From positions 1-58,343 of the forward strand of contig CANGWH010000005.1 of assembly GCA_947457565.1 (NCBI GenBank): a stretch of 58,343 nt of DNA, given 5' to 3'. This stretch comes from Flavobacteriales bacterium (GTDB taxonomy: Bacteria; Bacteroidota; Bacteroidia; NS11-12g; UBA955). Of the stretch, positions 43,059-52,425 are shown piece by piece; position 1 is the stretch's first letter; each line of letters starts with the position of its first letter. The translations under genes were made by a program, and so were the position numbers. The notes under the pieces are model-generated. The model made no database searches, had not been told where the DNA came from, and worked only from the letters and a program-made list of their open reading frames with translations.

Positions 43059-44117
43059 ATGGTAAGAGTTATCCAAACCTTATTGACATGGTACCAAGAA
43101 TACCATCGAAAAATGCCTTGGAGAGAGACGAGCGATCCATATAAAATTTGGATTTCGGAGATAATTTTACAGCAAACTCGGGTGCAACAAGGCTTGCCAT
43201 ATTACCTTAGGTTTATTGGTAAGTTTCATACGGTGAGCGACTTAGCCTTGGCCGATGAATCGGAAGTATTAAAACTTTGGCAGGGATTGGGTTATTATTC
43301 AAGAGCGCGGAACCTTCATAAAGCCGCAAAAATTATACACCAAACATTTCACGGACGATTTCCTGAAAATTTCGATGAAATCGCATTATTGCCGGGTGTA
43401 GGGGATTATACGGCCTCGGCGATTGCTGCTTTTGCCTTTAATTTAAAAACGGTAGCGGTTGATGGTAATGTAAAACGATTTGCAGCGCGATGGTTGGGTG
43501 TTGATATTCCCATTGAAAAACAATTATTTGTGCAACGAATAAAGCATGAATTGTTGGAGGTGCTGGGAGATTCCCCAGATTCCAACTTATTTAATCAGGC
43601 AATTATCGAATTGGGCGCCACTATTTGCACGCCCACGAACCCCAGTTGTTCTCGTTGCCCTTTGCAAGAAACGTGTGTGGCTTATTCAAACAACCATCAA
43701 ACTATTTTGCCGGTAATTACTAAGAAATTAAAACCACAACCACTCAATATTGTGTTTTTTGCCATTCAACAACTCGATTGTTGGTGGGTTGTGCAACGCG
43801 ACGAATCCTCTGTTTGGGCAAATTTGTATGAGTTTCCTAATAGGGAGGTGAATGCGTTAGAAATGGATCCTGTAGTTTTATTAGACGAAATAACAGGGAA
43901 TGCAGTAGATTCGAAATCAATAAAAATTCTTGGGTTTAAGGATTTTAAACATCAGCTATCCCATCGAAGTATCCAAGCCCGATGTTGGCATTTTTCTATT
44001 GAGGTAGAAGGCGATTTACCAAAATCTTGGGTTCGATTACCTTCAGCGGCTATGGGTGAGATTCCGGTGCATCGCTTGATGGAAAAAATGATGGAATATG
44101 TTAGGGTTTGGAAATAA
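43059..44117 (+). CDS. mutY: A/G-specific adenine glycosylase MutY
   Basis: MutY removes adenine mispaired with 8-oxoguanine. The 352-residue product has the helix-hairpin-helix-GPD core: Gln-Gln-Thr-Arg-Val near 38, Leu-Pro-Gly-Val-Gly-Asp-Tyr-Thr near 109-116 and the catalytic Asp in Val-Asp-Gly-Asn-Val near 132. The 4Fe-4S site has exact spacing Cys-x6-Cys-x2-Cys-x5-Cys near 189-205. The C-terminal MutT-like 8-oxoG-reading domain runs from about 230. It starts the conserved run mutY-ssb-gldE-gldD. Confidence 0.95.
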   Translation: MVRVIQTLLTWYQEYHRKMPWRETSDPYKIWISEIILQQTRVQQGLPYYLRFIGKFHTVSDLALADESEVLKLWQGLGYYSRARNLHKAAKIIHQTFHGRFPENFDEIALLPGVGDYTASAIAAFAFNLKTVAVDGNVKRFAARWLGVDIPIEKQLFVQRIKHELLEVLGDSPDSNLFNQAIIELGATICTPTNPSCSRCPLQETCVAYSNNHQTILPVITKKLKPQPLNIVFFAIQQLDCWWVVQRDESSVWANLYEFPNREVNALEMDPVVLLDEITGNAVDSKSIKILGFKDFKHQLSHRSIQARCWHFSIEVEGDLPKSWVRLPSAAMGEIPVHRLMEKMMEYVRVWK

Positions 44118-44181
44118 ATCCTTTTTGCATTAGGTTTGAGTTATTATTGTTTATTAAAATTGGATTTAAACGCGTTTTATT

Positions 44182-44634
44182 ATGATTAACAAAGTGATTT
44201 TATTAGGTCGATTGGGAAAAGACCCCGTCATCAGAAGATTGGAAAATGGAAGGATTGTTGCTAATATAACTTTGGCAACCAACGATTATTACACCAAAGA
44301 CGGCCAGCGAATGGAAAGCACGGAGTGGCATAATTTGGAAATGTGGGACAAGCAAGCCGAAACAGCGGAGAAATACCTTAAGAAAGGAAGTTTGCTTTAT
44401 GTGGAAGGGAAAATCAGAACCGATCGATATACCGATGCCGAAGGTCAAGAGAAACAAATGCGTAAAATTCGTGTAAATAATTTTCAAATGATGGGCTCGA
44501 TGATGGGCGATAGAAATAATGACCGCAACGATTCAAGCACAGGAAATACGAGTTCTGGGGATCAGTCTTCGTCCATGGGGAATGATTTCAATGCGGGTGT
44601 TGGAGGGATGGATGACGATGACTTGCCATTTTAA
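44182..44634 (+). CDS. ssb: Single-stranded DNA-binding protein
   Basis: SSB coats single-stranded DNA in replication and repair. The 150-residue product has the OB fold (1-107; Ile-Asn-Lys-Val-Ile-Leu-Leu-Gly-Arg-Leu-Gly at the start, Trp48 and Trp53 region), a Ser/Asn/Gly-rich disordered tail, and the protein-docking tip Asp-Asp-Asp-Asp-Leu-Pro-Phe. Its place before gldE is typical of gliding Bacteroidota. Confidence 0.96.
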   Translation: MINKVILLGRLGKDPVIRRLENGRIVANITLATNDYYTKDGQRMESTEWHNLEMWDKQAETAEKYLKKGSLLYVEGKIRTDRYTDAEGQEKQMRKIRVNNFQMMGSMMGDRNNDRNDSSTGNTSSGDQSSSMGNDFNAGVGGMDDDDLPF

Positions 44635-44648
44635 AGAATCTATAATCC

Positions 44649-46028
44649 ATGCCTGACCCGTTACCGTCGATTTTAGCAGCGAGTAATTTTACTGTTGAAA
44701 TTCCTCTTATTTCTTCTAATCAGATATCCATTTTATCAATTGTAAAACCTCTACAACCGGAGCAAATAGGGCCAATGATTGCATTGGTTATTTTAATGGT
44801 TGTGTGTTTGGCGATTTCTGCGATTTCTTCGGCTGCTGAGAATGCGTTTTTTTCGCATCGAGATAGCGATATTGATGATTTACGAGAGGAGAATTCCACA
44901 GGCGCAAAATTGGTAGTTGCCTTTTTAGAAAAACCCAAGCATCTATTGGCTACAATATTGGTAGCTAATAGTTTGGTAAATGTAGGTTTTGTTCTATTGA
45001 GCTTGAATTTAACTGAAATAATCTTCAACTTAGATGAGGCACCTTGGTTGAAATTTTTGGTTGAAGCGATTTTAGTGACCCTAGTAATTTTAGTTTTTGG
45101 TGAAGTAATCCCCAAAGTTTTCGCTACCCAAAACTATCGAAGGGTTGCGCGAAAATTAGTATTTCCAATGAAACTCTTGTCTACCGTGTTGTGGCCATTA
45201 ACGCATTTTTTGGTTCGTTTGGGTGTCTTACTTGAAAAAAGAGCCAAGCCCAAGGCCAACGAATTAACAAGTGAGGAATTAACAATGGCCATTGATATGG
45301 CTACGGACGAAGAGGATGCTAAACAAGAGAAAGAAATCCTGAAGGGGATTGTGAACATGGGCAATATTCAAGTAAAACAGATTATGCAACAACGGATGGA
45401 CGTAATTGCGTTATCGAATTCCTTGAATTTTCATCAGGTTCTTGCTATAGTTCGGGATAATGGATTTTCAAGAATGCCTGTTTACGAAGGCAGTTTAGAC
45501 AAAGTAATAGGAATATTAAATATCAAAACCCTAATGCCCCATTTGGATGAATCAGAGGATTTTAATTGGAAAACCTTGATTTTATCGCCCTATTTTATAC
45601 CCGAAAATAAGCCCATGGATGATACCCTGGCGGAGATGCGTCAGAAACACAGTCATTTTGCCATCGTAGTGGATGAATTTGGAGGAACCAGCGGAATAAT
45701 TACCATGGAGGATATTTTAGAGGAGGTTTTTGGCGATATGCGGGATGAATTTGATGAGGAGGCTCAGGGATTTGTAAAACTTGCCGATGGTGGTTTCTTG
45801 TGCGAGGGAAAACTCTTGTTGGTTGATTTTATTCGAATTGCTGAATTGCCTGTGGGCGTATTTGATTCTTACGAATTGGAAAGTGATTCTTTGGGTGGTA
45901 TGATATCGGAGCGATTGGGTAGATTGCCTAAGCGCGGCGATGAAATTGAATTGGCGGGGATTCGATTTAGGGTTGATGCTGCAGATCCCAGAAAAGTAAA
46001 GAAAATAAAAGTGCTATTCTCCCGTTAA
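44649..46028 (+). CDS. gldE: Gliding motility-associated protein GldE (CNNM/CorC family)
   Basis: GldE is an inner-membrane protein needed for or supporting gliding and stabilising GldD function in Flavobacterium. The 459-residue product has three or four DUF21/CNNM membrane helices (about 35-60, 85-115, 120-160), two CBS domains (about 235-360) and the CorC_HlyC domain (about 370-455). By sequence alone it would be a hemolysin/CorC family protein; the place between ssb and gldD makes GldE the better name. It starts 14 bases after ssb. Confidence 0.88.
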   Translation: MPDPLPSILAASNFTVEIPLISSNQISILSIVKPLQPEQIGPMIALVILMVVCLAISAISSAAENAFFSHRDSDIDDLREENSTGAKLVVAFLEKPKHLLATILVANSLVNVGFVLLSLNLTEIIFNLDEAPWLKFLVEAILVTLVILVFGEVIPKVFATQNYRRVARKLVFPMKLLSTVLWPLTHFLVRLGVLLEKRAKPKANELTSEELTMAIDMATDEEDAKQEKEILKGIVNMGNIQVKQIMQQRMDVIALSNSLNFHQVLAIVRDNGFSRMPVYEGSLDKVIGILNIKTLMPHLDESEDFNWKTLILSPYFIPENKPMDDTLAEMRQKHSHFAIVVDEFGGTSGIITMEDILEEVFGDMRDEFDEEAQGFVKLADGGFLCEGKLLLVDFIRIAELPVGVFDSYELESDSLGGMISERLGRLPKRGDEIELAGIRFRVDAADPRKVKKIKVLFSR

Positions 46029-46038
46029 CACTAATAAT

Positions 46039-46635
46039 ATGGTTAAAACTTGCATTTATTGCCTAACCATGATGGTTTTGGTTGTGTTTTTTTCTGCCTG
46101 CGGAGGCGAGGATTCCTATGTGCCTAAGCCCCGAATTTTCCCTAAAATTGAGCTCGAAGCGAAGTATTACACCCAGGTCAAAAGTGATGATTTACACGCC
46201 AGGTTTGAGTTACCCGGATACGCGGTGATTAAACAGGATAGTCAGAACGCTGCACCGCGACAAGGGTGGGCAAATATTATTTATAAACCCTACGATGCTA
46301 CGTTGCACCTTACGCATTATTCCTTTCAGCAGTGGTCGTTGTACGATAGTTTGGTTCAGGATACACGCAAGTTAGTGTATAAGCATTTGCAGCGAGCGGA
46401 GGATATTGTGGAAGAGCCAGTATCGGTGTATGGTTCTAAACAATGGGGATTGGTTTATCGGATTAAAGGGAATACGGCCACCAACTTGAATTTTTTCATT
46501 ACCGATAGTGCACGGAATTTTGTTCGTGGAGCTTTATACTTCAATCATGCAACCAATCCGGATAGTATTGCGCCTGTTTACGACTATATAGAACAAGATA
46601 TTTTTCACATGATAAAGACATTCCAATGGCAGTAA
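46039..46635 (+). CDS. gldD: Gliding motility lipoprotein GldD
   Basis: GldD is an essential gliding lipoprotein in Flavobacterium and is linked with the type IX secretion machinery. The 198-residue product has a lipobox (Phe-Phe-Ser-Ala-Cys, Cys21) and soon after Tyr-Val-Pro-Lys-Pro-Arg near 28-33, the GldD signature that follows the lipid anchor. The remainder is beta-rich with Trp-Gly and Tyr residues. It starts 10 bases after gldE and its last 10 bases overlap the next gene, so all three are probably one operon. Confidence 0.9.
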   Translation: MVKTCIYCLTMMVLVVFFSACGGEDSYVPKPRIFPKIELEAKYYTQVKSDDLHARFELPGYAVIKQDSQNAAPRQGWANIIYKPYDATLHLTHYSFQQWSLYDSLVQDTRKLVYKHLQRAEDIVEEPVSVYGSKQWGLVYRIKGNTATNLNFFITDSARNFVRGALYFNHATNPDSIAPVYDYIEQDIFHMIKTFQWQ

Positions 46636-48647
46636 TTTCTTTAATTGGTAAGAATTTTCGCGTATCGATGCTTTTAGTAATTGGGCTATGCGCAGGTTCT
46701 TCTTGTTCCATTGCTCAAACTAAAAAGGATAAACCATCGGCGAATGCATCAACCACATCGGCATCCGATATTTCTCCGGCTAAGGCGAAAAAAGCGAAGG
46801 AATTTTTGGATGCGGCGATGAACCATTTTAATTTAGGCGAGCGGGATAAAGCGTTACAAATGGTCAATAAAAGTATCGCTACGAACCCGATGGTGGCGGA
46901 TGCATATTCGTTACAAGCGATGTTGTACGACGATAAGGGCGATACAACATCGGCTCGGAAATCGTATGAAAATTGTATTGCGGTGGCGCCCTTGTATCGA
47001 CCTAGTTATTATTATTTTGCTGAATATCAATTTCGAAAAAAACAATTTGGACAGGCATTAGCGTTGTTAGACTCGTTTGATGTATTGCCCAAGAAGGTGG
47101 GCTATGTTGAGTCTAAGCACAAAGCTTCCCCAAAACTGATGGAAAAAGCGCTACGATTGCGAGGAATCGTTATTTCGGCTCAAGAAGATCAATTGATTGG
47201 CGTATCGATTAAGCTGGAAAATGCGGGCAATGTGATTAATACAAGTTTAAACGAGTATTGGCCGGGGATGCCTTTTAATGGAAAGACATTTGTATTCACC
47301 CGTTTAATGCCGAGTCCCACGGGACTTCAGGAAGACTTTTACTACTCCGAAATCAAGCAAAATGGGGTGCAGGGCACCGGAGGGTTTGTAGAAGCTAAAC
47401 CGGTACCTGGGAATATTAACACACCCAACAACGAAGGAACACTAAGCATAAGTGCCGATGGAAAATCGTTGTATTATTCCCGATGCAATCAACCGGGGGA
47501 TTCTGGAAGTTGTGATATTTATGTAAGTACTTTAACCGATAGAGGTTGGGAATATGGATCTAATGTGGGCGCTCCCATTAATTCTAAATCTTGGGAAAGT
47601 CAACCCTCGGTTTCAGGAGATGGTCATACGTTGGTGTTTTCTAGCAACAGGTATGGAGGGTATGGAGGAAAGGATTTGTGGATGTCTACCTTGAAAAATG
47701 GCGTTTGGAGCAAGCCCATAAATCTCGGCGCTTCTATTAATACAGTAGGTAATGAAGAATCGCCGTTTTTGCATTACGATGGTCAGACCTTGTATTTTTC
47801 GAGTACGGGTTTACCGGGGTATGGTGGGATTGATATGTTTATGAGTAGACAACAGCCCAACGGGGGTTGGAGTACTCCCATCAATTTGGGGAATATAATC
47901 AACTCTCAAGACGATGATTTTGGTATGTACATTGACCCTTGGGGCAAAGGTGGATTTATACAAAGTGATCGAAAAGGCGGATTTGGCGGATTGGATATTT
48001 ACCGATTTAATCTCCCCGAAAAGTTTAAACCCAAAGCCGTTACCTATGTTCAGGGGCGTGTTATAGACAAGAGTACCAGAAAGCCCGTAAGAGGGTTAGT
48101 AGAATTGGTGGATTTATCAATCAATAAGGTGGTTTTTTCCGATAGTATTGAATCTTTTTTCATACCGTTGCATGCGGGTGGCAATTATGCCATGCACGTA
48201 AGAGCGCAAGGATATAAGTTTGATTCAAGGAATTTTCAACCAAAAGATACGGGGTTGAAGAATCCATTTGTAATAATTTCGGAATTAGAGCCATTTAAAG
48301 AGAACGACATAATTGTGTTAAAAAATATCTTTTTTGATACGGATAAATTCGAGTTAAAATCGGAATCAATTAGTGAAATTCAGGTGTTGGAAGGTATATT
48401 GAAATCGAATCCAACGATGGTATTGGAAGTTCGAGGTCATACGGATAACCAAGGGAATGAAGCGCATAATATGGAATTATCCAAGAATAGAGCAACAGCG
48501 CTGGTCCAGGCCTTGGTTGCAAGAGGTATTTCTGAGAAACGATTTGTAGCGAAGGGTTTTGGTGCATCATTGCCTATGGCCGATAATTCTACGGAGTTGG
48601 GAAGAGCGATGAATCGGAGAACAGAAATAAAGGTGTTGAGAAAGTAA
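46626..48647 (+). CDS. TPR/PD40/OmpA protein with PorE domain order
   Basis: The 673-residue product has a signal peptide with a possible lipobox (Gly-Ser-Ser-Cys near 24-27), TPR units (about 55-130), a PD40/WD40-like propeller (about 190-455; repeats with Tyr-Phe-Ser-Ser and Gly-Gly-x-Asp-Leu/Ile), a carboxypeptidase-regulatory-like domain (about 475-545) and an OmpA peptidoglycan-binding domain (about 560-673; Val-Arg-Gly-His-Thr-Asp-Asn near 600, Asn-Arg-Arg-Thr-Glu near 664). This order and near-identical length match PorE, the T9SS peptidoglycan-tethering lipoprotein. The ATG lies in the end of gldD (10-base overlap). Several paralogues with this layout exist in the phylum, so PorE itself is likely but not certain. 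Confidence 0.8.
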   Translation: MAVISLIGKNFRVSMLLVIGLCAGSSCSIAQTKKDKPSANASTTSASDISPAKAKKAKEFLDAAMNHFNLGERDKALQMVNKSIATNPMVADAYSLQAMLYDDKGDTTSARKSYENCIAVAPLYRPSYYYFAEYQFRKKQFGQALALLDSFDVLPKKVGYVESKHKASPKLMEKALRLRGIVISAQEDQLIGVSIKLENAGNVINTSLNEYWPGMPFNGKTFVFTRLMPSPTGLQEDFYYSEIKQNGVQGTGGFVEAKPVPGNINTPNNEGTLSISADGKSLYYSRCNQPGDSGSCDIYVSTLTDRGWEYGSNVGAPINSKSWESQPSVSGDGHTLVFSSNRYGGYGGKDLWMSTLKNGVWSKPINLGASINTVGNEESPFLHYDGQTLYFSSTGLPGYGGIDMFMSRQQPNGGWSTPINLGNIINSQDDDFGMYIDPWGKGGFIQSDRKGGFGGLDIYRFNLPEKFKPKAVTYVQGRVIDKSTRKPVRGLVELVDLSINKVVFSDSIESFFIPLHAGGNYAMHVRAQGYKFDSRNFQPKDTGLKNPFVIISELEPFKENDIIVLKNIFFDTDKFELKSESISEIQVLEGILKSNPTMVLEVRGHTDNQGNEAHNMELSKNRATALVQALVARGISEKRFVAKGFGASLPMADNSTELGRAMNRRTEIKVLRK

Positions 48648-48748
48648 CGGGGCTATTCTTCGAGTTTTAAATCGAAGTGAATTCGCATAGTTTTATGTTT
48701 TGAATGGTATTGGTGCATTTTATACAATGAGTACACGGAAATTCACCA

Positions 48749-49846
48749 TTACCGTTTGTGACAGTGATCTGAATGGGAATCGTTGTGGTGTAGACTATCA
48801 ATAATATCATTGCTGTCTGAATAAAGTTCTTTGGCGTAATCATTACCGAAGGAAGGCGTAGGGGCGAAACGCATTAATGGAAAGGCGACAGATTTTTTGC
48901 GATGGTGAACAAATGCCTTGAATTTAGAATTAAACTTGTAATCTCTGATTATTGGGAGATTTGGTTGTCCGGCTAGAATCCAAGCGGTATACCAGCAGGA
49001 AGCAACGCGATGGATAGCCAATTGCAATCTAAGAGCCACTGAGTTTTCCATGGCTTTTTCGCATTGAAATAGGTAGTGTTCTGCAAATTTCTTTATCGGT
49101 TTTCCCGTGTTTTCAACGGTGGAAATAGCATAACGTTGTTGGGGCTTAATTTGATTATTTATCCATTTTTCTGCCTGCAAAATCATCGAAATTAATTGAT
49201 GAGATTCTGTTATTATGGTAAAAATAGTGTCGGTTTCCGAATACCAGAATTGTGCTTTGGGAATGATTAAACGGTAATTATCCATTGCGTTGTCTGGAAT
49301 TTTAGTTTCCCATAAAGCGTGAATACCACGTTGATTGGTTAATTGGCCGTCATAATTGGCCGTAGTATGCAATGGTACATGCGCATCGGCTACATAATGG
49401 CCTAGCTCTGCCGAAATTTGTAGTATTTGTTTTAAATCAGAGGATTGAAAAGCTTTTTTAAGCTGAAACATAGACCATTGAATTTGCCAAGGCAGACTTC
49501 CGAAATTCTTAAGGTGCGATTCACCGTATTTTTCTATTGCATTTTTCCAAAAATGGGGGATAGTGTCTATGGGTAGTTGCTGTTCATAGAATTCTAAATC
49601 TAGGTAATGTTTGGATGCTTCGTTGGTGTCTGTGTATCTTCTTTTATCGGGGTCTACGGCATGTTCTTCCAAGTATTCTGCAAATTCTGAATAAAAAGCA
49701 AACAAGGGAGAAGGCAGCGACTTTGTTGCTTCTCGATTGATGAATCGATGAGCTTTAAATCCCCAGGGATATCCAATTTTCCAACCCAGCAGTAAACTAC
49801 TTGCAAGCAAGAAAATGCGCAATATGCTGTTCTGTGATTTGCCCAT
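48749..49846 (-). CDS. Zinc-dependent phospholipase C / S1-P1 nuclease family protein
   Basis: The 365-residue product has a signal peptide (about 1-27) followed by Trp-Gly-Phe-Lys-Ala-His at 28-33, the N-terminal Trp whose backbone and the later His bind zinc in the S1/P1 and phospholipase C family. Further ligands lie in Glu-Leu-Gly-His-Tyr-Val-Ala-Asp-Ala-His near 147-156 and Gly-Ile-His-Ala-Leu-Trp-Glu near 174. The tail has a His/Asp-rich end. Likely secreted. Substrate (phospholipid or nucleic acid) not decided by the motifs. It follows pdxJ by 23 bases. Confidence 0.87.
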   Translation of the reverse strand: MGKSQNSILRIFLLASSLLLGWKIGYPWGFKAHRFINREATKSLPSPLFAFYSEFAEYLEEHAVDPDKRRYTDTNEASKHYLDLEFYEQQLPIDTIPHFWKNAIEKYGESHLKNFGSLPWQIQWSMFQLKKAFQSSDLKQILQISAELGHYVADAHVPLHTTANYDGQLTNQRGIHALWETKIPDNAMDNYRLIIPKAQFWYSETDTIFTIITESHQLISMILQAEKWINNQIKPQQRYAISTVENTGKPIKKFAEHYLFQCEKAMENSVALRLQLAIHRVASCWYTAWILAGQPNLPIIRDYKFNSKFKAFVHHRKKSVAFPLMRFAPTPSFGNDYAKELYSDSNDIIDSLHHNDSHSDHCHKR

Positions 49847-49869
49847 CTATATTGCAATTGGCCGTACTG

Positions 49870-50628
49870 TTATTTACTTGAAGGATACAGAATATGTTTC
49901 CTTAATTGTGCTAAGTATAACTGAATGGTATTTTGAAGTCCGTGATACAATGCATCACAAACAAGTGCATGTCCAATCGAAACTTCTTGTAATCCCGGCA
50001 AATTTTTAGCTAGATAGGATAAATTTTTCAGATCTAAGTCGTGACCGGCGTTAATTCCAAGTCCATATTCTAATGCTTTTTCAGCGGTTAATACATAGGC
50101 TTGAATGGCTTTTTCTGGCGATTTAGGGAAATTAACAGCATAGGCTTCTGTGTACAGTTCAATCCGGTCTGCCCCTGTTTCGGAAGCATATCCTGTTAAG
50201 GTTGGATCGGGATTTAAAAATATTGAAACTCTGGACTGCGTTTCGGCTTTTATTCTGGTAATTACTTGACGTAAGAATTGTAGTTGTTCTTTTGTATCCC
50301 ACCCATTGTTGGACGTTAAAACATGGGGAGGGTCGGGGACTAGGGTTACCTGGGCTGGCTGTACCTCAGCAACTAGTGTTAGGAAATCTTCACTCGGATA
50401 ACCTTCAATATTAAATTCTGTGGTTATATTTTTTGATAAAACGTAAACATCTGCTTTGCGAATATGTCGTTCATCCGGTCTGGGATGCACGGTAATTCCT
50501 TCCGCTCCAAACAATTCACTGTCTAACGCTACTTGGAGCACATTAGGATTATTACCACCTCTAGCATTTCTAAGGGTTGCTATTTTATTTACGTTAACAC
50601 TTAGTTTTGGTGCATTCATCGTAGCCAT
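49870..50628 (-). CDS. pdxJ: Pyridoxine 5'-phosphate synthase PdxJ
   Basis: PdxJ joins 1-deoxyxylulose 5-phosphate and aminoacetone phosphate to make pyridoxine 5'-phosphate, the last ring-forming step of the DXP vitamin B6 route. The 252-residue TIM barrel has Leu-Ser-Val-Asn-Val-Asn-Lys-Ile-Ala near 8-16, Thr-Leu-Arg-Asn-Ala-Arg-Gly near 18-24, and His-Pro-Arg-Pro-Asp-Glu-Arg-His-Ile near 48-56 with catalytic His and Arg. Ile-Asn-Ala-Gly-His-Asp-Leu near 198-204 is also present. The ATG at 50628 is seven bases past a perfect TATTTTTG box; ATG 50619 is an alternative. Its start overlaps the barrel gene's end by 13 bases. Confidence 0.95.
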   Translation of the reverse strand: MATMNAPKLSVNVNKIATLRNARGGNNPNVLQVALDSELFGAEGITVHPRPDERHIRKADVYVLSKNITTEFNIEGYPSEDFLTLVAEVQPAQVTLVPDPPHVLTSNNGWDTKEQLQFLRQVITRIKAETQSRVSIFLNPDPTLTGYASETGADRIELYTEAYAVNFPKSPEKAIQAYVLTAEKALEYGLGINAGHDLDLKNLSYLAKNLPGLQEVSIGHALVCDALYHGLQNTIQLYLAQLRKHILYPSSK

Positions 50629-52421
50629 ATTACTGCAAAAATACGCAGCGAAAGCGGCTGATTATGATTAAAGTTTTGCATTATTTGCAACTGTAAAAGT
50701 TGGGTTAATTGACGTGCTGGTTTATTTCGGATTCCAAAGAATAAAAAAAACCCTTGATTATTTACCATTTGGAAGCTGTTTAGAGAACCGAGCTGTAATC
50801 CTTGAACCATTATGGGGGAATTGGTGTTGTATAGTGCAATGCCGGATTGAGTTTGAACGGATGAATGCCACTGTTTGTTTAAAATAAATTCTAGACAAGC
50901 TGAACTATTATTATCCAACAATTGATTATAACAATGAAATTCAGTGCTTATTTTTTTTTGTTGGTTAAACAGAATTTCTGTGTGTAGTTGCACCAATCGA
51001 TTTGGGTTTGGTTGTTGCCAAAGATTTTCTAGATAGTCTAAATCCATGGGATTTAAACTGTGTTCCAATTCTTGAAATGCAGTATTTTCTATGGTATTGG
51101 ATTCTCTGCGCGATACTTTTATGGTTTCTTTTACTGAAAACCTTGGCTCATTGTAATGAATTTTACAGCGCAACGAATTTTCCCAAGGTGAAGGTTGAAA
51201 GGAATAAGCGGGAATTCGTTGCTGTACTGTATAAATGGTTGTTATGTTAACTGACGAAGATGCTGAGTTTTGCATCGCTAATTGAAATACATTGAATCCT
51301 TTTTTCTGTTGTATTTCCCAATTTTCAATGGATTCAAATTCTGATCCAATATGTTGATATCGCAAACTTATATCGCTGGAATTATTGAGGGGAATTATCC
51401 AGCCAGCGGTAAGCGATAGTTGGCGTTTAGTCTCTCGGGCGTTCCAACCACTTGATTTGTTATCACTAGTTGAAAGTAGAACCGAACTGCTGGAAGATGC
51501 AGGGCCGATTTTCGTGGCTATTTGTTTGACGGCATTTATAAATAAAAGATTGCCATTTTTTTGGGAATGCGTGAACCAAATTTCGGGATAATATAGTTGT
51601 TTTAAATATCTATACTCATCTGTTAGTAACGAGTTGTAACCAATCGTATCATTTCCAATGGCTGCATACCATGCAGCGGCAGCAGTTGTTACAGGTTGTC
51701 TGAACAAAACAGGTGCAGAGAACGTGTAGGATGAAATTCCCAAACCAGCACTCAGAGATTTGGTTTGATACCGATAGGCAGCTGTACCGGTAAGGCAGTT
51801 AAAATTATTTTTTTGACTTAGTTTAATGGAATCGGTAAGCAGCCCAGATTTATACCAAGTGACAATAGATCCATTTACTTTTTTACCTGATAGTTGAGCG
51901 TTACCAATAGCCACTAAGGTTTGGTGTTTACGTGCAAGGTTAAATTTACAAGCTATACCGTTGATTGGGAAATTCCTGCTAAAGCCTCTATATTCTTTTA
52001 GATTCCATTCTTCTAATTTGTTTGCCCATGCGGGGTTGCTTAGATAACTTGGATTTCCATTGGTTTTAATAATCCCTTCTCCTATTTGTAAACGATAGCT
52101 GCCAACAATCCAAGTAGATTTTCTATTGGAATAGCGTAAATATAACCGATAAAAGGCGATTGAATTTAAAGGTTCATAGGGATCAGTTTTGCCGATGAAT
52201 CCCGCGGAAGTTCGTGAATTTTGAATTTTAAAAGAAAGGTTGTACCCACTGCGAATCAGTGTATTATCTTGTTGTGATAAAAAGGCAATTTTGGTTTCAT
52301 GGCTCCAACGCTCTTTTAACATTGGGTGAATGGGTGAGCCCAAAATCGAGGACGTATGAACGCTGAATCCCCAAATAAAAGGAGTGAACTTTGAGAATGT
52401 AGACTCACCAATTACTCGCAT
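50616..52421 (-). CDS. Outer-membrane beta-barrel protein without visible signal peptide
   Basis: The 601-residue product is rich in Ser, Gln, Asn and aromatic residues with alternating strands throughout, typical of a beta-barrel. Arg-Leu-Gln-Ile-Gly-Glu-Gly near 106-112 resembles the barrel part of the large Bacteroidota proteins that carry helix-hairpin-helix domains in front, but no such domain and no signal peptide is present: the N-terminus is Met-Arg-Val-Ile-Gly-Glu. The ATG is four bases past the stop of the preceding membrane-protein gene, so the pair may be a split or frameshifted gene, or the protein may use an unusual export signal. Function unknown. Confidence 0.65.
   Translation of the reverse strand: MRVIGESTFSKFTPFIWGFSVHTSSILGSPIHPMLKERWSHETKIAFLSQQDNTLIRSGYNLSFKIQNSRTSAGFIGKTDPYEPLNSIAFYRLYLRYSNRKSTWIVGSYRLQIGEGIIKTNGNPSYLSNPAWANKLEEWNLKEYRGFSRNFPINGIACKFNLARKHQTLVAIGNAQLSGKKVNGSIVTWYKSGLLTDSIKLSQKNNFNCLTGTAAYRYQTKSLSAGLGISSYTFSAPVLFRQPVTTAAAAWYAAIGNDTIGYNSLLTDEYRYLKQLYYPEIWFTHSQKNGNLLFINAVKQIATKIGPASSSSSVLLSTSDNKSSGWNARETKRQLSLTAGWIIPLNNSSDISLRYQHIGSEFESIENWEIQQKKGFNVFQLAMQNSASSSVNITTIYTVQQRIPAYSFQPSPWENSLRCKIHYNEPRFSVKETIKVSRRESNTIENTAFQELEHSLNPMDLDYLENLWQQPNPNRLVQLHTEILFNQQKKISTEFHCYNQLLDNNSSACLEFILNKQWHSSVQTQSGIALYNTNSPIMVQGLQLGSLNSFQMVNNQGFFLFFGIRNKPARQLTQLLQLQIMQNFNHNQPLSLRIFAVIWLR
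50636..50643 (-). promoter_or_regulatory. Internal -7 box of pdxJ
   Basis: TATTTTTG on the minus strand is a perfect match within the last codons of the barrel gene, 7 bases before ATG 50628. It gives pdxJ its own promoter. Confidence 0.5.
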
Positions 52422-52425
52422 GATT

